DNA of 64,000 bases from the NCBI GenBank assembly GCA_028829895.1, contig CM054178.1:25430701-25494700 (forward strand), in the 5' to 3' direction. Made by a program: the position numbers and the translations under genes. Positions 34,277-43,867 of this stretch are shown here, piece after piece. Numbering within the stretch: the first letter of the stretch is position 1; the number at the start of each line of letters is the position of its first letter. The notes under the pieces were generated by a model, which had not been told where the DNA came from, searched no databases, and worked only from the letters and a program-made list of their open reading frames with translations. This DNA comes from Sinotaia quadrata. Its lineage: Eukaryota; Mollusca; Gastropoda; Architaenioglossa; Viviparidae.

Positions 34277-35751
34277 AACAAGAACATGGCGATTTAATGG
34301 TGGCTAAAAATGTTGAAGAGCAGTTGTACTGTTACCATGACTACTCTGTTGCTGGGCAGTTGACTAACACTTCCATGATCCAATAAGTTTCAGTTTTGAA
34401 AGAACACCTGTCTTGCTGGGAAACGTCCTTCAACCACTCCTCCAAGTGCATCGCTGACGAGATAGAACAGCTGAAACAGTTGGGTGTGGGGGGCGCAGAA
34501 AGAGGGAGGTCGAGATCAAACATCACGGCTAGAGCTGCAGCTCTCGACAAGCTTCGGCATAGGTGCAGGTGAGAAAGATGTGACGCACCCTTCTGTACTG
34601 ATATCTAATTCTGTACTGATATCTAATTCTGTACTGATATCTAATTCTGTCAGAAATCAGTCCTGTCGATAACAATCATTCTGCCTTGCTAGAATGCCTA
34701 GCTACCACCATTGTAGGCCAATATCTGTGATATCTGTGATAAGACCGCTTCCATTTGTTGAATGTTTATTGGAAGACCTTGAATGAAATTAGAAGTGAAA
34801 GGAAGTGCTCAATGATTAAAAATGGCTCGACTGTATGCAACGACATTTTCTAAACAAAGTCTGATTGGCCCAGAATTAAAAGAGAAAATATTTCACCTTT
34901 TTGCAATATACAAAATTATCTGCAATAATTAAAAATAATTTCACGTCTTGACTTTAGGACTTAAAAATACTTGTACACAAGAACAGTATGTAAAAGGCAA
35001 TCAACAATAACAGTTAGCAGTCTTACACACACACACACACACACACACATACATACACCAACTGTCATTTTAACCACACATGTACACAAAGATAGCCACT
35101 AGAACTCATCACACTGACAATTTTCACATAAAGCCAATGTTAATCACATACACTGACACACTCACAACACAACGAGACATAAAGCCAATGTTAATCACAT
35201 CCACTGACACGCTCACAACACAACGAGACATAAAGCCAATGCTAATCACATCCACTGACACACTCACAACACAACGAGACATAAAGCCAATGCTAATCAC
35301 ATCCACTGACACACTCACAACACAACGAGACATAAAGCCAATGCTAATCACATCCACTGACACACTCACAACACAACGAGACATAAAGCCAATGCTAATC
35401 ACATCCACTGACACACTCACAACACAACGAGACTACAGTGTTCCGTGCAGTACCTATTTGTTTTAACAGCAAAAGTCTGAGTTTTACGAAAGGTAATAAT
35501 ATAAGTTATGTTTGGTTTGTAATTCCAGCATCTCGACAGGCATTCTAAATTGCTTCCAGTCCTCGCTGAGAGAGATGTGCCCACCGTTGGTTTCCAGGGT
35601 ACTCGTCAACCTGTACCTCAACGCGCAGCCTCCATTGTGCGGTCTGCAGAAAACGGAAGTAGCTGAGAGTGACGGGGACCTCCCGCACCCTTACAAACTC
35701 GCTATCGTCATTCTGTGTTTCCTGCTGATGATGGCCTTCTTTTATCTATGA
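26591..35751 (+). CDS. Copy B: complete five-exon gene for a 12-Cys secreted or surface-anchored protein (241 aa)
   Basis: CDS = join(26591-26645, 27853-27976, 33382-33530, 34394-34568, 35529-35751), 726 nt. All introns are GT-AG (donors gtaagg, gtacgc, gttagt, gtgaga; acceptors tgtccag, tgtgcag, tttcag, attccag) and phases run 1,2,1,2. The product has an N-terminal signal peptide, twelve ordered cysteines (three per exon 2-5), four N-glycosylation sequons (NLT, NDT, NHS, NIT) and a C-terminal run of about 17 hydrophobic residues, fitting a GPI signal or tail anchor. Cys pattern: C-x10-C-x19-C / C-x7-C-x18-W-x7-C / C-x10-C-x38-C / C-x8-C-x19-C. It looks like two repeats of a six-Cys domain. 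It lies in the same orientation as copies A and C, 3.7 kb before copy C. I do not recognise the family; small all-helical disulfide-rich extracellular families are the closest general comparison. Start: first ATG in frame, giving a good signal peptide. Confidence 0.85.
27853..27976 (+). CDS. Copy B exon 2: first half of domain 1
   Basis: Acceptor TGTGTCCAG. The exon carries KCP, C-x10-C and a final Cys codon followed by AG (split Arg). One NLT sequon. Aligns with copy C exon 2 at KCP/RCP, the second Cys and the terminal LC(R/E). Confidence 0.85.
28428..28658 (+). other. GC-rich 76-codon open frame inside copy B intron 2, unassigned
   Basis: ATG at 28431 or a codon earlier, to TAA at about 28656-28658. 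It stands out by GC and CpG content from an intron that is otherwise very AT-rich. Polar, Pro/His/Ser-rich product without signal peptide or known motif. It may be a SINE or another inserted repeat and not a gene; no splice link to copy B fits. Confidence 0.25.
28965..29345. repeat. 45-bp intronic minisatellite, about 8 copies (copy B intron 2)
   Basis: Core AAACTGTAATAAATTCAATG then ACAAAAACTAAAACTTTTG; two alternating subtypes of 44-45 bp. Confidence 0.88.
29346..30050. other. Copy B intron 2 sequence, with one two-copy repeat
   Basis: A unit of about 100 bp around GCATTGAGT.ATACT and CTTCACTTA.CAAAG occurs twice at 29630-29790. Nothing else is recognised. Confidence 0.5.
30053..30161. repeat. 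(CACG)n then (CA)n microsatellite
   Basis: About seven ACGC units followed by a long CA run; copy B intron 2. Confidence 0.96.
31110..31168. repeat. (CA)n microsatellite
   Basis: Pure CA run, ending ATGCGCGCGC; copy B intron 2. Confidence 0.95.
31169..33090. other. Copy B intron 2 sequence with several two- and three-copy repeats
   Basis: Local duplications: 31370-31560 (AGAGGATCATTAGCCT), 32015-32105 (TACTGTATACGTCAGAATTA), 32097-32215 (CAGCAAAGCGTATAG), 32520-32605 (TTTCTGGCAGTAGAACTAAT) and 32850-33020 (TTTTGGTCTTTCCCTT). A GC-richer patch at 32225-32360 has a short frame with no recognised domain. Confidence 0.5.
33094..33252. mobile_element. MITE-like relic of a widespread GGCCCC-rich DNA element
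   Basis: The left part (TTCTTAACGCATGGGCACGC ... GGGGGCCCC) is imperfectly mirrored by the right part (GGGGCCCC ... GCCCGTGGGCCTATAATGTT ... TTAAGACGGCCTG). Both outer edges read (T/G)CTTAAC inwards on opposite strands. I recall this GGGCCC / CCGTCTTAA type of end from dispersed non-autonomous DNA transposons in several animals; the superfamily (hAT-like?) is not certain. It sits in copy B intron 2, about 130 bp before exon 3. Confidence 0.5.
33382..33530 (+). CDS. Copy B exon 3: second half of domain 1
   Basis: 149 nt, the same length as copy C exon 3. Encodes C-x7-C-x18-W-x7-C, the strongest family signature. An acceptor 13-20 bases further right would break the frame, which fixes the GTGTGCAG site. 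Confidence 0.85.
33535..33660. repeat. 58-bp repeat, 2 copies, copy B intron 3
   Basis: GATATCGCTCGGATTTACTA and GTTATCGCTCGGATTTACTA each lead into the same sequence ending TCACCATTCAC. Confidence 0.8.
33715..33930. repeat. 31-bp minisatellite, about 7 copies, copy B intron 3
   Basis: Core ACTGATACATTCATACTTCA then CTAGTTTTCTA. Confidence 0.88.
33990..34156. repeat. (TATC)n/(TGTC)n tetranucleotide tract
   Basis: Blocks of ATCT alternate with blocks of GTCT. Ser-Ile-Tyr-Leu frames over it are artefacts. Confidence 0.96.
34238..34272. repeat. (CA)n microsatellite
   Basis: Short CA run before copy B exon 4. Confidence 0.9.
34394..34568 (+). CDS. Copy B exon 4: first half of domain 2
   Basis: Opens with LKEHLSC, aligned to FKENFDC of copy C. 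It has C-x10-C, then an insert rich in Gly, Arg and Ser that makes this exon 33 nt longer than in copy C, and ends Cys plus AG. NHS and NIT sequons. Confidence 0.85.
34596..34652. repeat. 18-bp repeat, 3 copies
   Basis: TACTGATATCTAATTCTG in tandem just after copy B exon 4. Confidence 0.85.
35122..35435. repeat. 51-bp minisatellite, 6 copies, copy B intron 4
   Basis: Core AAAGCCAATGCTAATCACAT then CCACTGACACACTCACAACA. Period is 17 codons, so both strands show long repeat-driven frames. Confidence 0.92.
35529..35751 (+). CDS. Copy B exon 5: second half of domain 2 plus hydrophobic C-terminus
   Basis: C-x8-C-x19-C, then about 20 polar, acidic residues, then a hydrophobic tail from about LAIVILCF to the TGA. 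The block ILNC...MCPP aligns with copy A (ILDC...GCPR). Confidence 0.88.
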
Positions 35752-35799
35752 TAAGCATTCGTCGATCATTAATTCAAAAGGAATACTAGAAAGCACTAT

Positions 35800-36035
35800 T
35801 CATGAAAGAGAATGGAATCAAGGGATATAACTGTGACTTAAAACTATAAAAGTAGAAAACATCATGAAAGAGAATGGAACCAAGGGATATAACTGTGACT
35901 TAAAACTATAAAAGTAGAAAACATCATGAAAGAGAATGGAACCAAGGGATATAACTGTGAATTAAACAAAAATATAAAAGTAGAAAACATCATGAAAGAG
36001 AATGGAACCAAGGGATATAACTGTGACTTAAACAA
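35800..36035. repeat. About 61-bp repeat, 4 copies, in the copy B 3' flank
   Basis: Core CATGAAAGAGAATGGAACCA then AGGGATATAACTGTGACTTA. It begins only 50 bp after the copy B stop codon. Confidence 0.88.
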
Positions 36036-36084
36036 AAAAAAAAAAGAAGAAAAAAAGAAAGCAGTCTGTTGTCTTTGCTACTCG

Positions 36085-36131
36085 AGAGTCTGGTGGCCGC
36101 GAGGTCTAGGCGCAAGCGGTGATCGTGGTTG
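36085..36131 (+). other. tRNA-like A-box scrap (possible SINE head)
   Basis: GTGGCCGCGAGGTCTAGGCG resembles the D-arm of tRNA-Leu/Ser type genes, next to an A-rich tract at 36031-36060. No B box or anticodon arm follows, so this is not a functional tRNA. Confidence 0.25.
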
Positions 36132-36154
36132 GATGTACTATGCATGCCCATTAC

Positions 36155-36222
36155 GATAGTCGGAGTTTTGCCCATTACGATAGTCGGAGTTTTGCCCATT
36201 ACGATAGTCGGAGTTTTGCCAT
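36155..36222. repeat. 24-bp repeat, 3 copies
   Basis: GCCCATTACGATAGTCGGAG plus TTTT, three in tandem. Confidence 0.88.
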
Positions 36223-36593
36223 CCCACCCACTCAGTGAAGCGCTAAGAAGTTTTCATTAATATCAAGCGCTTATAAAAGCCTCCAAATTAAAATAGCTTT
36301 CACGCTATTGAAGCTTTCAGCTGTCGGTCTTATTTTTCTTAAGTATTCTCTTTCAATAGAAATTTTAGCTTTGAAATTACACATATACATGTATATCCTA
36401 CAACAGGATGGGAATTACACATATAAATGTATAGCCTACGACAAGATGGGAATTACACATTTACATGTGTATGAAAGGATTCAAGGTTTTGACGTAAAAG
36501 GTAGTAAAGAAGTACATGAACATGTATATATATATATATATATAACACTCATCGTGTTCATTTTCTATGAAAAATGTATAAATATTTTTATTT

Positions 36594-36599
36594 AATAAA
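36594..36599 (+). promoter_or_regulatory. Candidate poly(A) signal for copy B
   Basis: AATAAA about 840 bp after the copy B stop codon, the first good AATAAA downstream on this strand. A T/GT-rich stretch follows only weakly. Confidence 0.3.
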
Positions 36600-37174
36600 A
36601 CTTTTAGTCAGTAAGTCAATCACTGGCGAACAGTTACAACATTGTGATTAAGGTGTAGCTCTTGTATCTACTTGTTGATACCTTCCAACTGATCTATCTT
36701 TTCCTACTTCCAATTCTGTTTTTTTCTCTCTATCCATCCGTCCGTCTGTTCGTCTATCCATCCATCCATCCATCTCAGATCTGACTGCCTGTTTGTTCAT
36801 TTTACCGTTGTTTCTAATCTAATTCTGTGTGTCTGTGTGTTGTTTATGTATGTGTGTCTGTGTGCAAGACAGAATGAAAGAGAGGTGAGCGGTGGTTCGC
36901 GCTAAGAACAGGAAATGACGCTGTCAAGCTCTCGTGCAAGATAATTGTGTGTAAGTCACTAAAGAAAGGAGATTTCAGAAAGTATCCAGAGGTTTATTTT
37001 TTTTCCTTGTGCGAGGAATTGGTGCAGTGTTAACTGCTGTCACAGGAAGCCAAAAGACTTCTCTGGTTTGAGTATAAGATATGGATGCTACGCTGTCTAA
37101 GCTACAATAAGTCCACTTGCTCTTGACCACAACATGCGGCGAGAGGTGGACTTCATACCAGTCCTCATCCTTCA
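36600..37174. other. Intergenic between copies B and C, unassigned
   Basis: A minus-strand frame at 36975-37175 (66 codons) has a protein-like mix but no domain. Short CCAT/CCGT tetranucleotide repeats lie near 36735-36775. Confidence 0.35.
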
Positions 37175-37425
37175 AGTGTTTATTACTATACTGTACTATA
37201 TGTGTACTATATTCCCATGTATAAAGTGTTTATTACTATATGGTACTTATTCCCAAGTATAAAGTGTTTATTACTATACTGTACTATATTCCCATGTATA
37301 AAGTGTTTATTACTCTTCTGTACTATATTCCCATGTATAAAGTGTTTAACTATACACTACTATATTCCCAAGTATAAAGTATTTATTACTATACTGTACT
37401 ATATTCCCATGTATAAAGTGGACAG
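37175..37425. repeat. About 38-bp repeat, 6 copies
   Basis: Core AAAGTGTTTATTACTATACT with GTACTATATTCCCATGTAT. Confidence 0.85.
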
Positions 37426-37439
37426 CGGATTGAGGTAAA

Positions 37440-37930
37440 GTGCCGGACAAAACTGTCTAGGTTACAGAACAGCTTATGTTAAATAACTAGACAAAACAGT
37501 CATGGTTAAGTTGCCAGGTTAGGACAGTCTATAATAGGTAACAGACAGAACAGTCAAGAATCAGTAACAGTCTAGATTACGTAACAATCAGCAGTCTAAG
37601 TAACCAGAGAGAACGGTCTAGAATGAGTAATGGCATAGGTTAAGTAACCTTACAGAACAGTCTCGGTTAAGTAAGTAAGAAGAGTAATCAGACAGAAATA
37701 TAGGATAAATAACAGACATAAATCTACGATAAGTCATAGACAGAAGTCTACGATAAGTAATAGACATAAATTTAGGATAAGTAACAGAGAGAAGTCTACG
37801 ATAAGTAACAGACAGAAATTTAGGATTAGTAACAGACAGAACAGTCTAAGATATGTAACATGCAGACAAATCTATGTCTTTAGGATAAGTAAGAGACAGA
37901 AATCTAGGATAAGTAAAACGGTGCCTAATT
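37440..37930. repeat. Degenerate 26-29-bp repeat
   Basis: Variants of GATAAGTAACAGACAGAA and CAGTCTAGG(A/T)TAAGTAAC recur through about 490 bp. Confidence 0.65.
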
Positions 37931-38234
37931 ATCAACATAAATCCTATGTAAGCTTGTAGTGTAAAGACTAAGACAGACATTAAACAAAACTCAGGATAAA
38001 AGATAAAAAGTCTAATACAGGTTTAACTGCACTTTAAGGGAGTGTCTACAGAGAATTATAATGTAACCTACCTGGACAGTTAGGTCTGCACTGTAACACC
38101 TACACAAGAAAGAAAATGACTGACATCGTAAAAAGCAACTAGTGAGAGTGCAATGCTTGAAATCTCCAATCAAGCTAGCTAAGACAAGACGCATACATCT
38201 TATACAAACTTTGTGTGAATAATTCATCATCAAC

Positions 38235-38490
38235 CAAACTCCAAGATAGAAAGATGTCACATGTAACTAATTTTCTACAAGCCCATGGCAGGGACCCCGT
38301 GTATAGATGGACGTCACATGTAACTAATTGTCTACAAGCCCATGGCAGGGACCCCGTGTATAGATGGACGTCACATGTAACTAATTGTCTACAAGCCCAT
38401 GGCAGGGACCCCGTGTATAGTTGGACGTCACATGTAACTGTCAACAAGCCCATGGCAGGGACCCCGTGTATAGATGGACGTCACACGTAA
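38235..38490. repeat. 57-bp minisatellite, 4-5 copies
   Basis: Core CAAGCCCATGGCAGGGACCC then CGTGTATAGATGGACGTCAC. Period is 19 codons; frames on both strands are repeat-driven. Confidence 0.92.
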
Positions 38491-38819
38491 CTAATTTTAC
38501 TTAGTGGTTGAAAAACGACGTGATAGACAATTGTTTCATTCCTTTTCTGTACTAAGTTGATAATTGAGCGTATGAATGGGAATTGCTGACAGTTTTATTG
38601 CTAGTGCATACGGTAACCAGACTCATTAAAAAAAAAAAAAATCGACCCTATTTTAGACTGGATTCAGAAAATTATATTATAGCAATTAAGTTGTACTAAT
38701 CCTCCTGTAAACCTGGGTTTAAAAAAGTCCATTTCTGAGCGAAATATTTCCGAAATTTTCACTAAAATGTACATAACCAGTGTGCTGAAGCGTTCACATT
38801 TAATTTGCTATGCAGTGCG

Positions 38820-39030
38820 GAGCAGTACAGTTTGACCATTGGCACTGAGCGTAGTACAGAGTGTAGAGCAGTGAGTAGTGTGGCCGGTGGCACAGACCTT
38901 TGCTATAGTATAGACTATGCTCAATATAGAGTGACCGATGGCATAGAGCCATAGACCATTCGTAAAGAGTGTAGAGAGTAGAGTGTGGCCGTTGGCACAG
39001 AGACTAGTGTAGTGTGGCCGTTCGCACAGA
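38820..39030. repeat. Degenerate repeat around GTGGCCGTTGGCACAGA
   Basis: Four to five diverged units (GTAGAGAGTAGAGTGTGGCC, TGGCCGTTGGCACAGAG) about 370 bp upstream of copy C. Confidence 0.6.
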
Positions 39031-39119
39031 AAGGGCCTGAAAGGAAAAGCAATCAGTGCTAGGAGGCTCCAGGAACTGAATGCATAACAACAGCGGGGCC
39101 TGAGAAGGGAAGTCTTTAA

Positions 39120-39215
39120 CTGAGCGAGTGGAGTGCCCTAGCGGTATGGTTCCCACTTGCAGGGTTTGGTAGGGTCTTGTAAGCAGGGGCCGGTAGGGTT
39201 TTGCAAGTAAAGAGG
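39120..39215 (+). other. Possible SINE fragment upstream of copy C
   Basis: CCCTAGCGGTATGGTTCCCA CTTGCAGGG resembles tRNA-derived SINE heads seen in molluscs, and the adjacent AGGGTYTTGYAAG is repeated once. No clear B box, so weak. Confidence 0.2.
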
Positions 39216-39407
39216 AAAGGGAGAACGCATGGGCTAATTTTCTAAGTCACAACAGGCGGTTGTCTTGCTTTTTTTTTCCCCTTCTGTGCCTGAACTAGAA
39301 TTTGTCTGCAAGGTTTCGTAACGCAAACAGTGAACACCTTCCAGACAACAGAGAACGAGAACTCTGCAAGTAGCTGCAGTGACACGGTTTATGATCTCTG
39401 TAACGTA

Positions 39408-39453
39408 ATGGGATCGTCTGTGTTTTGTTTCGCGTTTCTTACACTTCTGTGGG
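39408..39453 (+). CDS. Copy C exon 1: signal peptide
   Basis: ATG plus 14 codons, Phe/Leu-rich core ending LLWG, donor TGGG|gtgagt in phase 1. Sequence upstream (about 39300-39407) is GC-richer and probably 5'UTR. Confidence 0.8.
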
Positions 39454-40473
39454 GTGAGTATCCAACTTTCAGACTATTTTACGCCATTGTTCACTCAGGA
39501 AGTGTATGCTCGGAAACCGGATGCCAAGACATTTTTTTTTCCGAATGAGGGTTTCTGGGTAAAGATTGTCAGGAGAGTGTTTAAGTATCAAGCAGGAGAT
39601 TGTTTAAGCAGGGCTGATTATTGTCTGTCTTTAACAAAGGGTGTTTAAGTATCAAGCAGGACTACTGTCTTTGTTCATCTGATAGAGTGCTAAAGTATCA
39701 AGTAAAAGAAGGACAGATTACTGTATGTCTTGCAATGGGAGAGTGTTGAAGAATAACGCAGTAAGATTATTGTATATATTATTGTATAGAGTATATAGTA
39801 CCAGACCTAACAGATTATTGTTCTGAGTACAATTTTAAGTATCATACAAGACAGAATAGTGTTTTAAGTGAGTAAATTTTTAAGTGTAAGCCTGCTATCA
39901 AGATATTTGTATAGATAATATTAAAATCCACTGAGCGATCGTGAATCTCTGTCCTGACTCTAGGTAAACAAACATGACGTAAAATTATTTTTGCGTCACT
40001 ATGAAATTACGTCATTATTGCTCGACTGGCTAATTTGGACTGGCAGGAAAAGTATAATTGCTATATATTAGTTTTGGAAGAAGACAAGATTAACGATATA
40101 TATGTAATGTGTATCATGCCAAGGACATGTCAGCCTTTGTATCTGTGTTTGTTGCTTCTGTTTATCATTTTACTTGTTTGGCTGCCCTGGTCCCCGTCAG
40201 TTCAGAGACGGGCGTAATACAAAAAATAAACAGACCGCTTTTGAAAAGAACATTATTTTGTTCTTTATGTTGTGGCAATCTATTAATAATAATCAACACG
40301 ACAACATCAATACATTGTAACATTTTGGCGACGTTGACAGGATGAGGCCGCCTCAGCATACTCATTACACATATTTATCACATAAGCATCATACAGGAAA
40401 TATTATTCTGTCCTAAGTGAGAGAATTTTTAAGTGTCAGTTAGAACAGATTGTCCTAAAACATTTAGTACAAA

Positions 40474-40511
<38 letters not shown>

Positions 40512-43500
40512 AGCATACTCTCTAAACACACGCGTACATACATGGCTGTAACCACCCATGCACACACAAACTACATCTGCGCATGCGCATGCACACGCAC
40601 ACAGACTCTTGCTAACACTAACGCTAAAGGTACCTACGTCTACATCAGCTGGGATAATGAGCAGAAAGGTGATGGAATGCCGCGTCAAAGACCCTAGGGA
40701 AGTTTTTTTATTTGAAGGCTCCTTTACTTCTCCACACGCTAATCCTGATTATGATCCTTCACTTTAAGTCGGAAATTAATTCGGAATAGTTTCGTCTTAA
40801 AATATCAATGGCAACGTAGTGTAGTGTACATAGCGTTTTAGTTATTATCAATTAGTCTTGTGCTAGAAGGGGACTTTGGAATGGGTTTAGAGTCAGACTG
40901 GTTGCACATGTTGTACTAGAAGGTGAACATTTCAAAATGGATGTAGGTCAGATTAATACTACATATCCTAGGTGGACAAATAGAATGGGCGTGTCGGACA
41001 CGGCTACGACTACGGCTACGAAGTACGACTATAATTATCTCGGACCTCAGGCCACAAATACTTTAATGATAAAGTTTCACAAAATTAACTAGTCTCACAA
41101 TTTACAGTTAGTTGTAAACACAATTTATCCTTGCGAATTACGACAGTGTACTATTTTTTGTTTGCAGAGCATGCTATTTAATTATAAATGTTTAAACAAA
41201 ATAAGTTATGAAAACATATTTTCGGTGTGATATCACTTTGGCTTAAAATTGCTCAGTTCTTTGCAAGTTGAAAAAGAGTTAGTTTGTAAATGTGCACATA
41301 GACAAACACACTGATACACACACGAAATTAAACACAAATGTAATATGCAAACAAACCAAAGCAAAGTGATTTAACAATTGTACATTATCAATCTGTCCAG
41401 GGGCGAGGTCCGAGAAGTCACAGGTCACCCGGTGCCCATCAGACTATCGCACTCGCGTGCAGTCTTGCATTATGGAGGCACAGGTAGCGCCACAGTCTGG
41501 AGGAGGCATAACTCTAGTCACCGATAAAGAACGAATCGCTGAGTTATGCGAGTAAGTAAAAAGTTAAGTTTATTCGTTTAGTGAAGTAGAAGCAATATTA
41601 CTAGCACTCATCTTTCATTCACACACACAAAAAATCATCAGCTTTCATTTCCAAAATTGGAAAATTTTTATGTCAAAAACGACTGAGTTTAGAGTGCTTT
41701 TAGATTTGATAAAACACAATAGTCAGCCTACTTGTAACTAGGCCTATATAAAAATAGAAGCTGACCTACTATATTTCGAGACACTTGACGGACTAGAGAT
41801 ATCCGCGAAATCAGCGAACGTTGGAAGTGGACTATAAACAGAAATGAATCAGCCAAAAATCAATTAAAGCAGCAAGCAACAGATAATTTTAGAGTTGTAT
41901 GAAAAGAATAAGTAGCTGAAGTCGGCAAAAAATATGCCTGCAGTGTTGTTGTTTTTTTTAAAGAGAGGATTGAATAAAATAAGAAGCTAAATTCTGAAAT
42001 ATATAATACTTTGGGGATATTTGAAAATACAACCACAGTGACGTCTGACAATAAACTACAGACTTTTCGACGATTGGAACAGACAAATAGTAGCAAAAGC
42101 TGGCAACCGTTAAGCAGCAAAATTTGTTTCAGAAGCTAAAATCACTCTTGTTTTGTTATCGGCAGTCGAGGACTGCTGCAAAAGACCATCGATTGTCTTC
42201 AAGAACTTCGCTCAAGGTGTTCCCACAATGAGACTTCCCTTAGTGATCTCGATCGCCTTTACAGTGTGGAGAGTTGGCAAAATGGGACACAACTGTTGTG
42301 CAGTAAAACAGACTGTGAGTGATTGTAGCCCTTTAGTCTGTCATTGCGTTACAGTGGAAAAAGTCTTTCTGTTCTTGCGTATTAAATATTGCTATGTTGG
42401 TCGTGCTTATAGTTCGTTGTGATTTAACTTGTTAACTCCCCTAATTTACATAAGACCAAGCTAATCCGAAACTGAATTTTATTATAATTTTAAGATGAAA
42501 GGAGTAAGGGAGAGAGAGTGAGAGCGAGCCAGAGAGAGAGAGAGATCTTAACAAGAAAATGTTAGCTTTATGTTTAACTCAATAAGTCTAAAATGTGTAT
42601 GAAAGACAGATTAGCATATTTTTTTTGTTGATTATTTTTAAATTTTTTAAGTATAAGGCACTAAGTGTTTTATCTTAGCTTTTATATTTATTAAAGTAAA
42701 AATAATTTTAAAACAAAAATATTTCAGTGTTCAAGGAAAATTTTGACTGTATGGCCCGCACAGCTCACACAGTAGCAACATGCTTCGTTATGAGAACGCA
42801 ATTATTTCGACAAGACGTCACTTCCGCTGATCCAAACGACCACCAGAAACTGAGAGAAATCACTTGCGAGTAAGTTCAAGTGCATTTGAGAGATCACCAG
42901 ATGATAAGCTCAATTAATTGTGATAATTCGTGAGATCTAATCAACTGTTAGATATGACAAAAGAATAAGATTCACTATAGCTATGTTTGTTACAAAGGAT
43001 GTAATAGCAACACCAGCTAGAATATAAATTCCGCAAAACTTACGTTAAGTACTAATGGAAATGACGTAGACTGAAGTGATCTAACCATTATAAAGTCCCA
43101 GAGACTGAGATGATCTAACCAGTACAAAGTCCCTGAGACCTAAGTGATATAACCATTACAAAGTCCCTGTTACAGAGGTGATCTAACCATTAAAAAGTCC
43201 CTGTGAGTTTGGTGATTTAACTTGTACAAAGTCCACGAGAGTGAGTTAATCTAACTATTTCAAAATTTCTGTGATTGAGGTGATACAACTATTACAAAGT
43301 CCTTGAAACTGAGGTGACCTAACTAGTACAAAGTCCCTGATTCTGAGGTGATCTAACTAGTACAAAGTCCCTGATACTGAGGTGACCAAACTAGTACAAA
43401 GCCCCTGAAGTGATCTAACTAGTACAAAGTTCCTGACACTGAGGTAATCTAACTAGTACAAAGTTCCTGATACTGAGGTGATCTAACAAGTACAAAGTCC

Positions 43501-43867
43501 TTAAGAACGATCTGATCTAACCATTACAAAATCTCAGGGAGTGAAATTATTTAAAGCGCAAATGTAAGTTTTCTGCATTACAAGTGTCTGTGTTACATTT
43601 CTGCATTATAAATGTTTGTTTTACATTTCTGTATTAAAAGTGTTTGTGTTACATTTCTGCATTACAAGTGTTTGTGTTACATTTCTCCTCAGCTTTGCTG
43701 GAGGCATCATCATGTGCTTGCGTCGCCCAATCGAAGGCGGATGTCCTGAAGAGGTTGTAGAAACCCTGGTGGCTACACTGCACAGCTTTCTTCCACCTAC
43801 CTGTCTTCCAGACCAGCTTATCCCTGTAACTGAAGAAGCATCATCTACTGTGAGAGAGGAATACTAA
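39408..43867 (+). CDS. Copy C: complete five-exon gene for a 12-Cys secreted protein (220 aa)
   Basis: CDS = join(39408-39453, 41401-41551, 42166-42314, 42728-42869, 43693-43867), 663 nt; introns GT-AG (donors gtgagt, gtaagt, gtgagt, gtaagt), phases 1,2,1,2 as in copy B. It has a signal peptide, then twelve cysteines in mature sequence: C-x10-C-x26-C / C-x7-C-x18-W-x7-C / C-x10-C-x27-C / C-x8-C-x19-C. Sequons NET and NGT. After the last Cys only about 20 polar residues remain before the stop, so unlike copies A and B there is no hydrophobic tail, and a freely secreted product is expected. It lies 3.7 kb downstream of copy B in the same orientation. Identity to copy B is low apart from Cys, Trp and some Leu positions, so the duplication is old or divergence is fast. 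Function is unknown; haemolymph, mucus and reproductive roles are equally open. Confidence 0.85.
39454..41400. other. Copy C intron 1 content
   Basis: Holds weak repeats of AAGTATCAAGCAGGA at 39580-39700, a GT run at 40478-40509, a perfect TGCGCATGCGCA palindrome at 40578-40589 (NRF1-type sequence), and otherwise AT-rich DNA. Short frames at 40035-40365 carry no domain. Confidence 0.5.
41401..41551 (+). CDS. Copy C exon 2: first half of domain 1
   Basis: Acceptor CTGTCCAG, RCPSDY start, C-x10-C, and a final Cys codon plus GA|gtaagt. The loop before the last Cys is seven residues longer than in copy B. Confidence 0.85.
42166..42314 (+). CDS. Copy C exon 3: second half of domain 1
   Basis: 149 nt; C-x7-C-x18-W-x7-C with two sequons (NET, NGT). 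Donor GACT|gtgagt in phase 1. Confidence 0.87.
42728..42869 (+). CDS. Copy C exon 4: first half of domain 2
   Basis: Acceptor TATTTCAG; FKENFDC, C-x10-C, and ends Cys plus GA|gtaagt, the same boundary as exon 2. Confidence 0.85.
43075..43690. repeat. Two degenerate arrays in copy C intron 4
   Basis: 43075-43540 repeats a roughly 34-37 bp unit (core CTAACTAGTACAAAGTCCCT) about 13 times. 43560-43690 repeats 28 bp (core TTACATTTCTGCATTACAAG) and ends in the exon 5 acceptor. Confidence 0.8.
43693..43867 (+). CDS. Copy C exon 5: second half of domain 2, no anchor
   Basis: Acceptor TTTCTCCTCAG; IIMC-x8-C-x19-C with a PPTC end aligned to PPLC (copy B) and PPYC (copy A), then an acidic, Ser/Thr-containing end and TAA. 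Confidence 0.87.

Noticed and set aside
35080..35466. 128-codon plus frame with a 17-residue period
   Set aside because: It is the 51-bp minisatellite in copy B intron 4.
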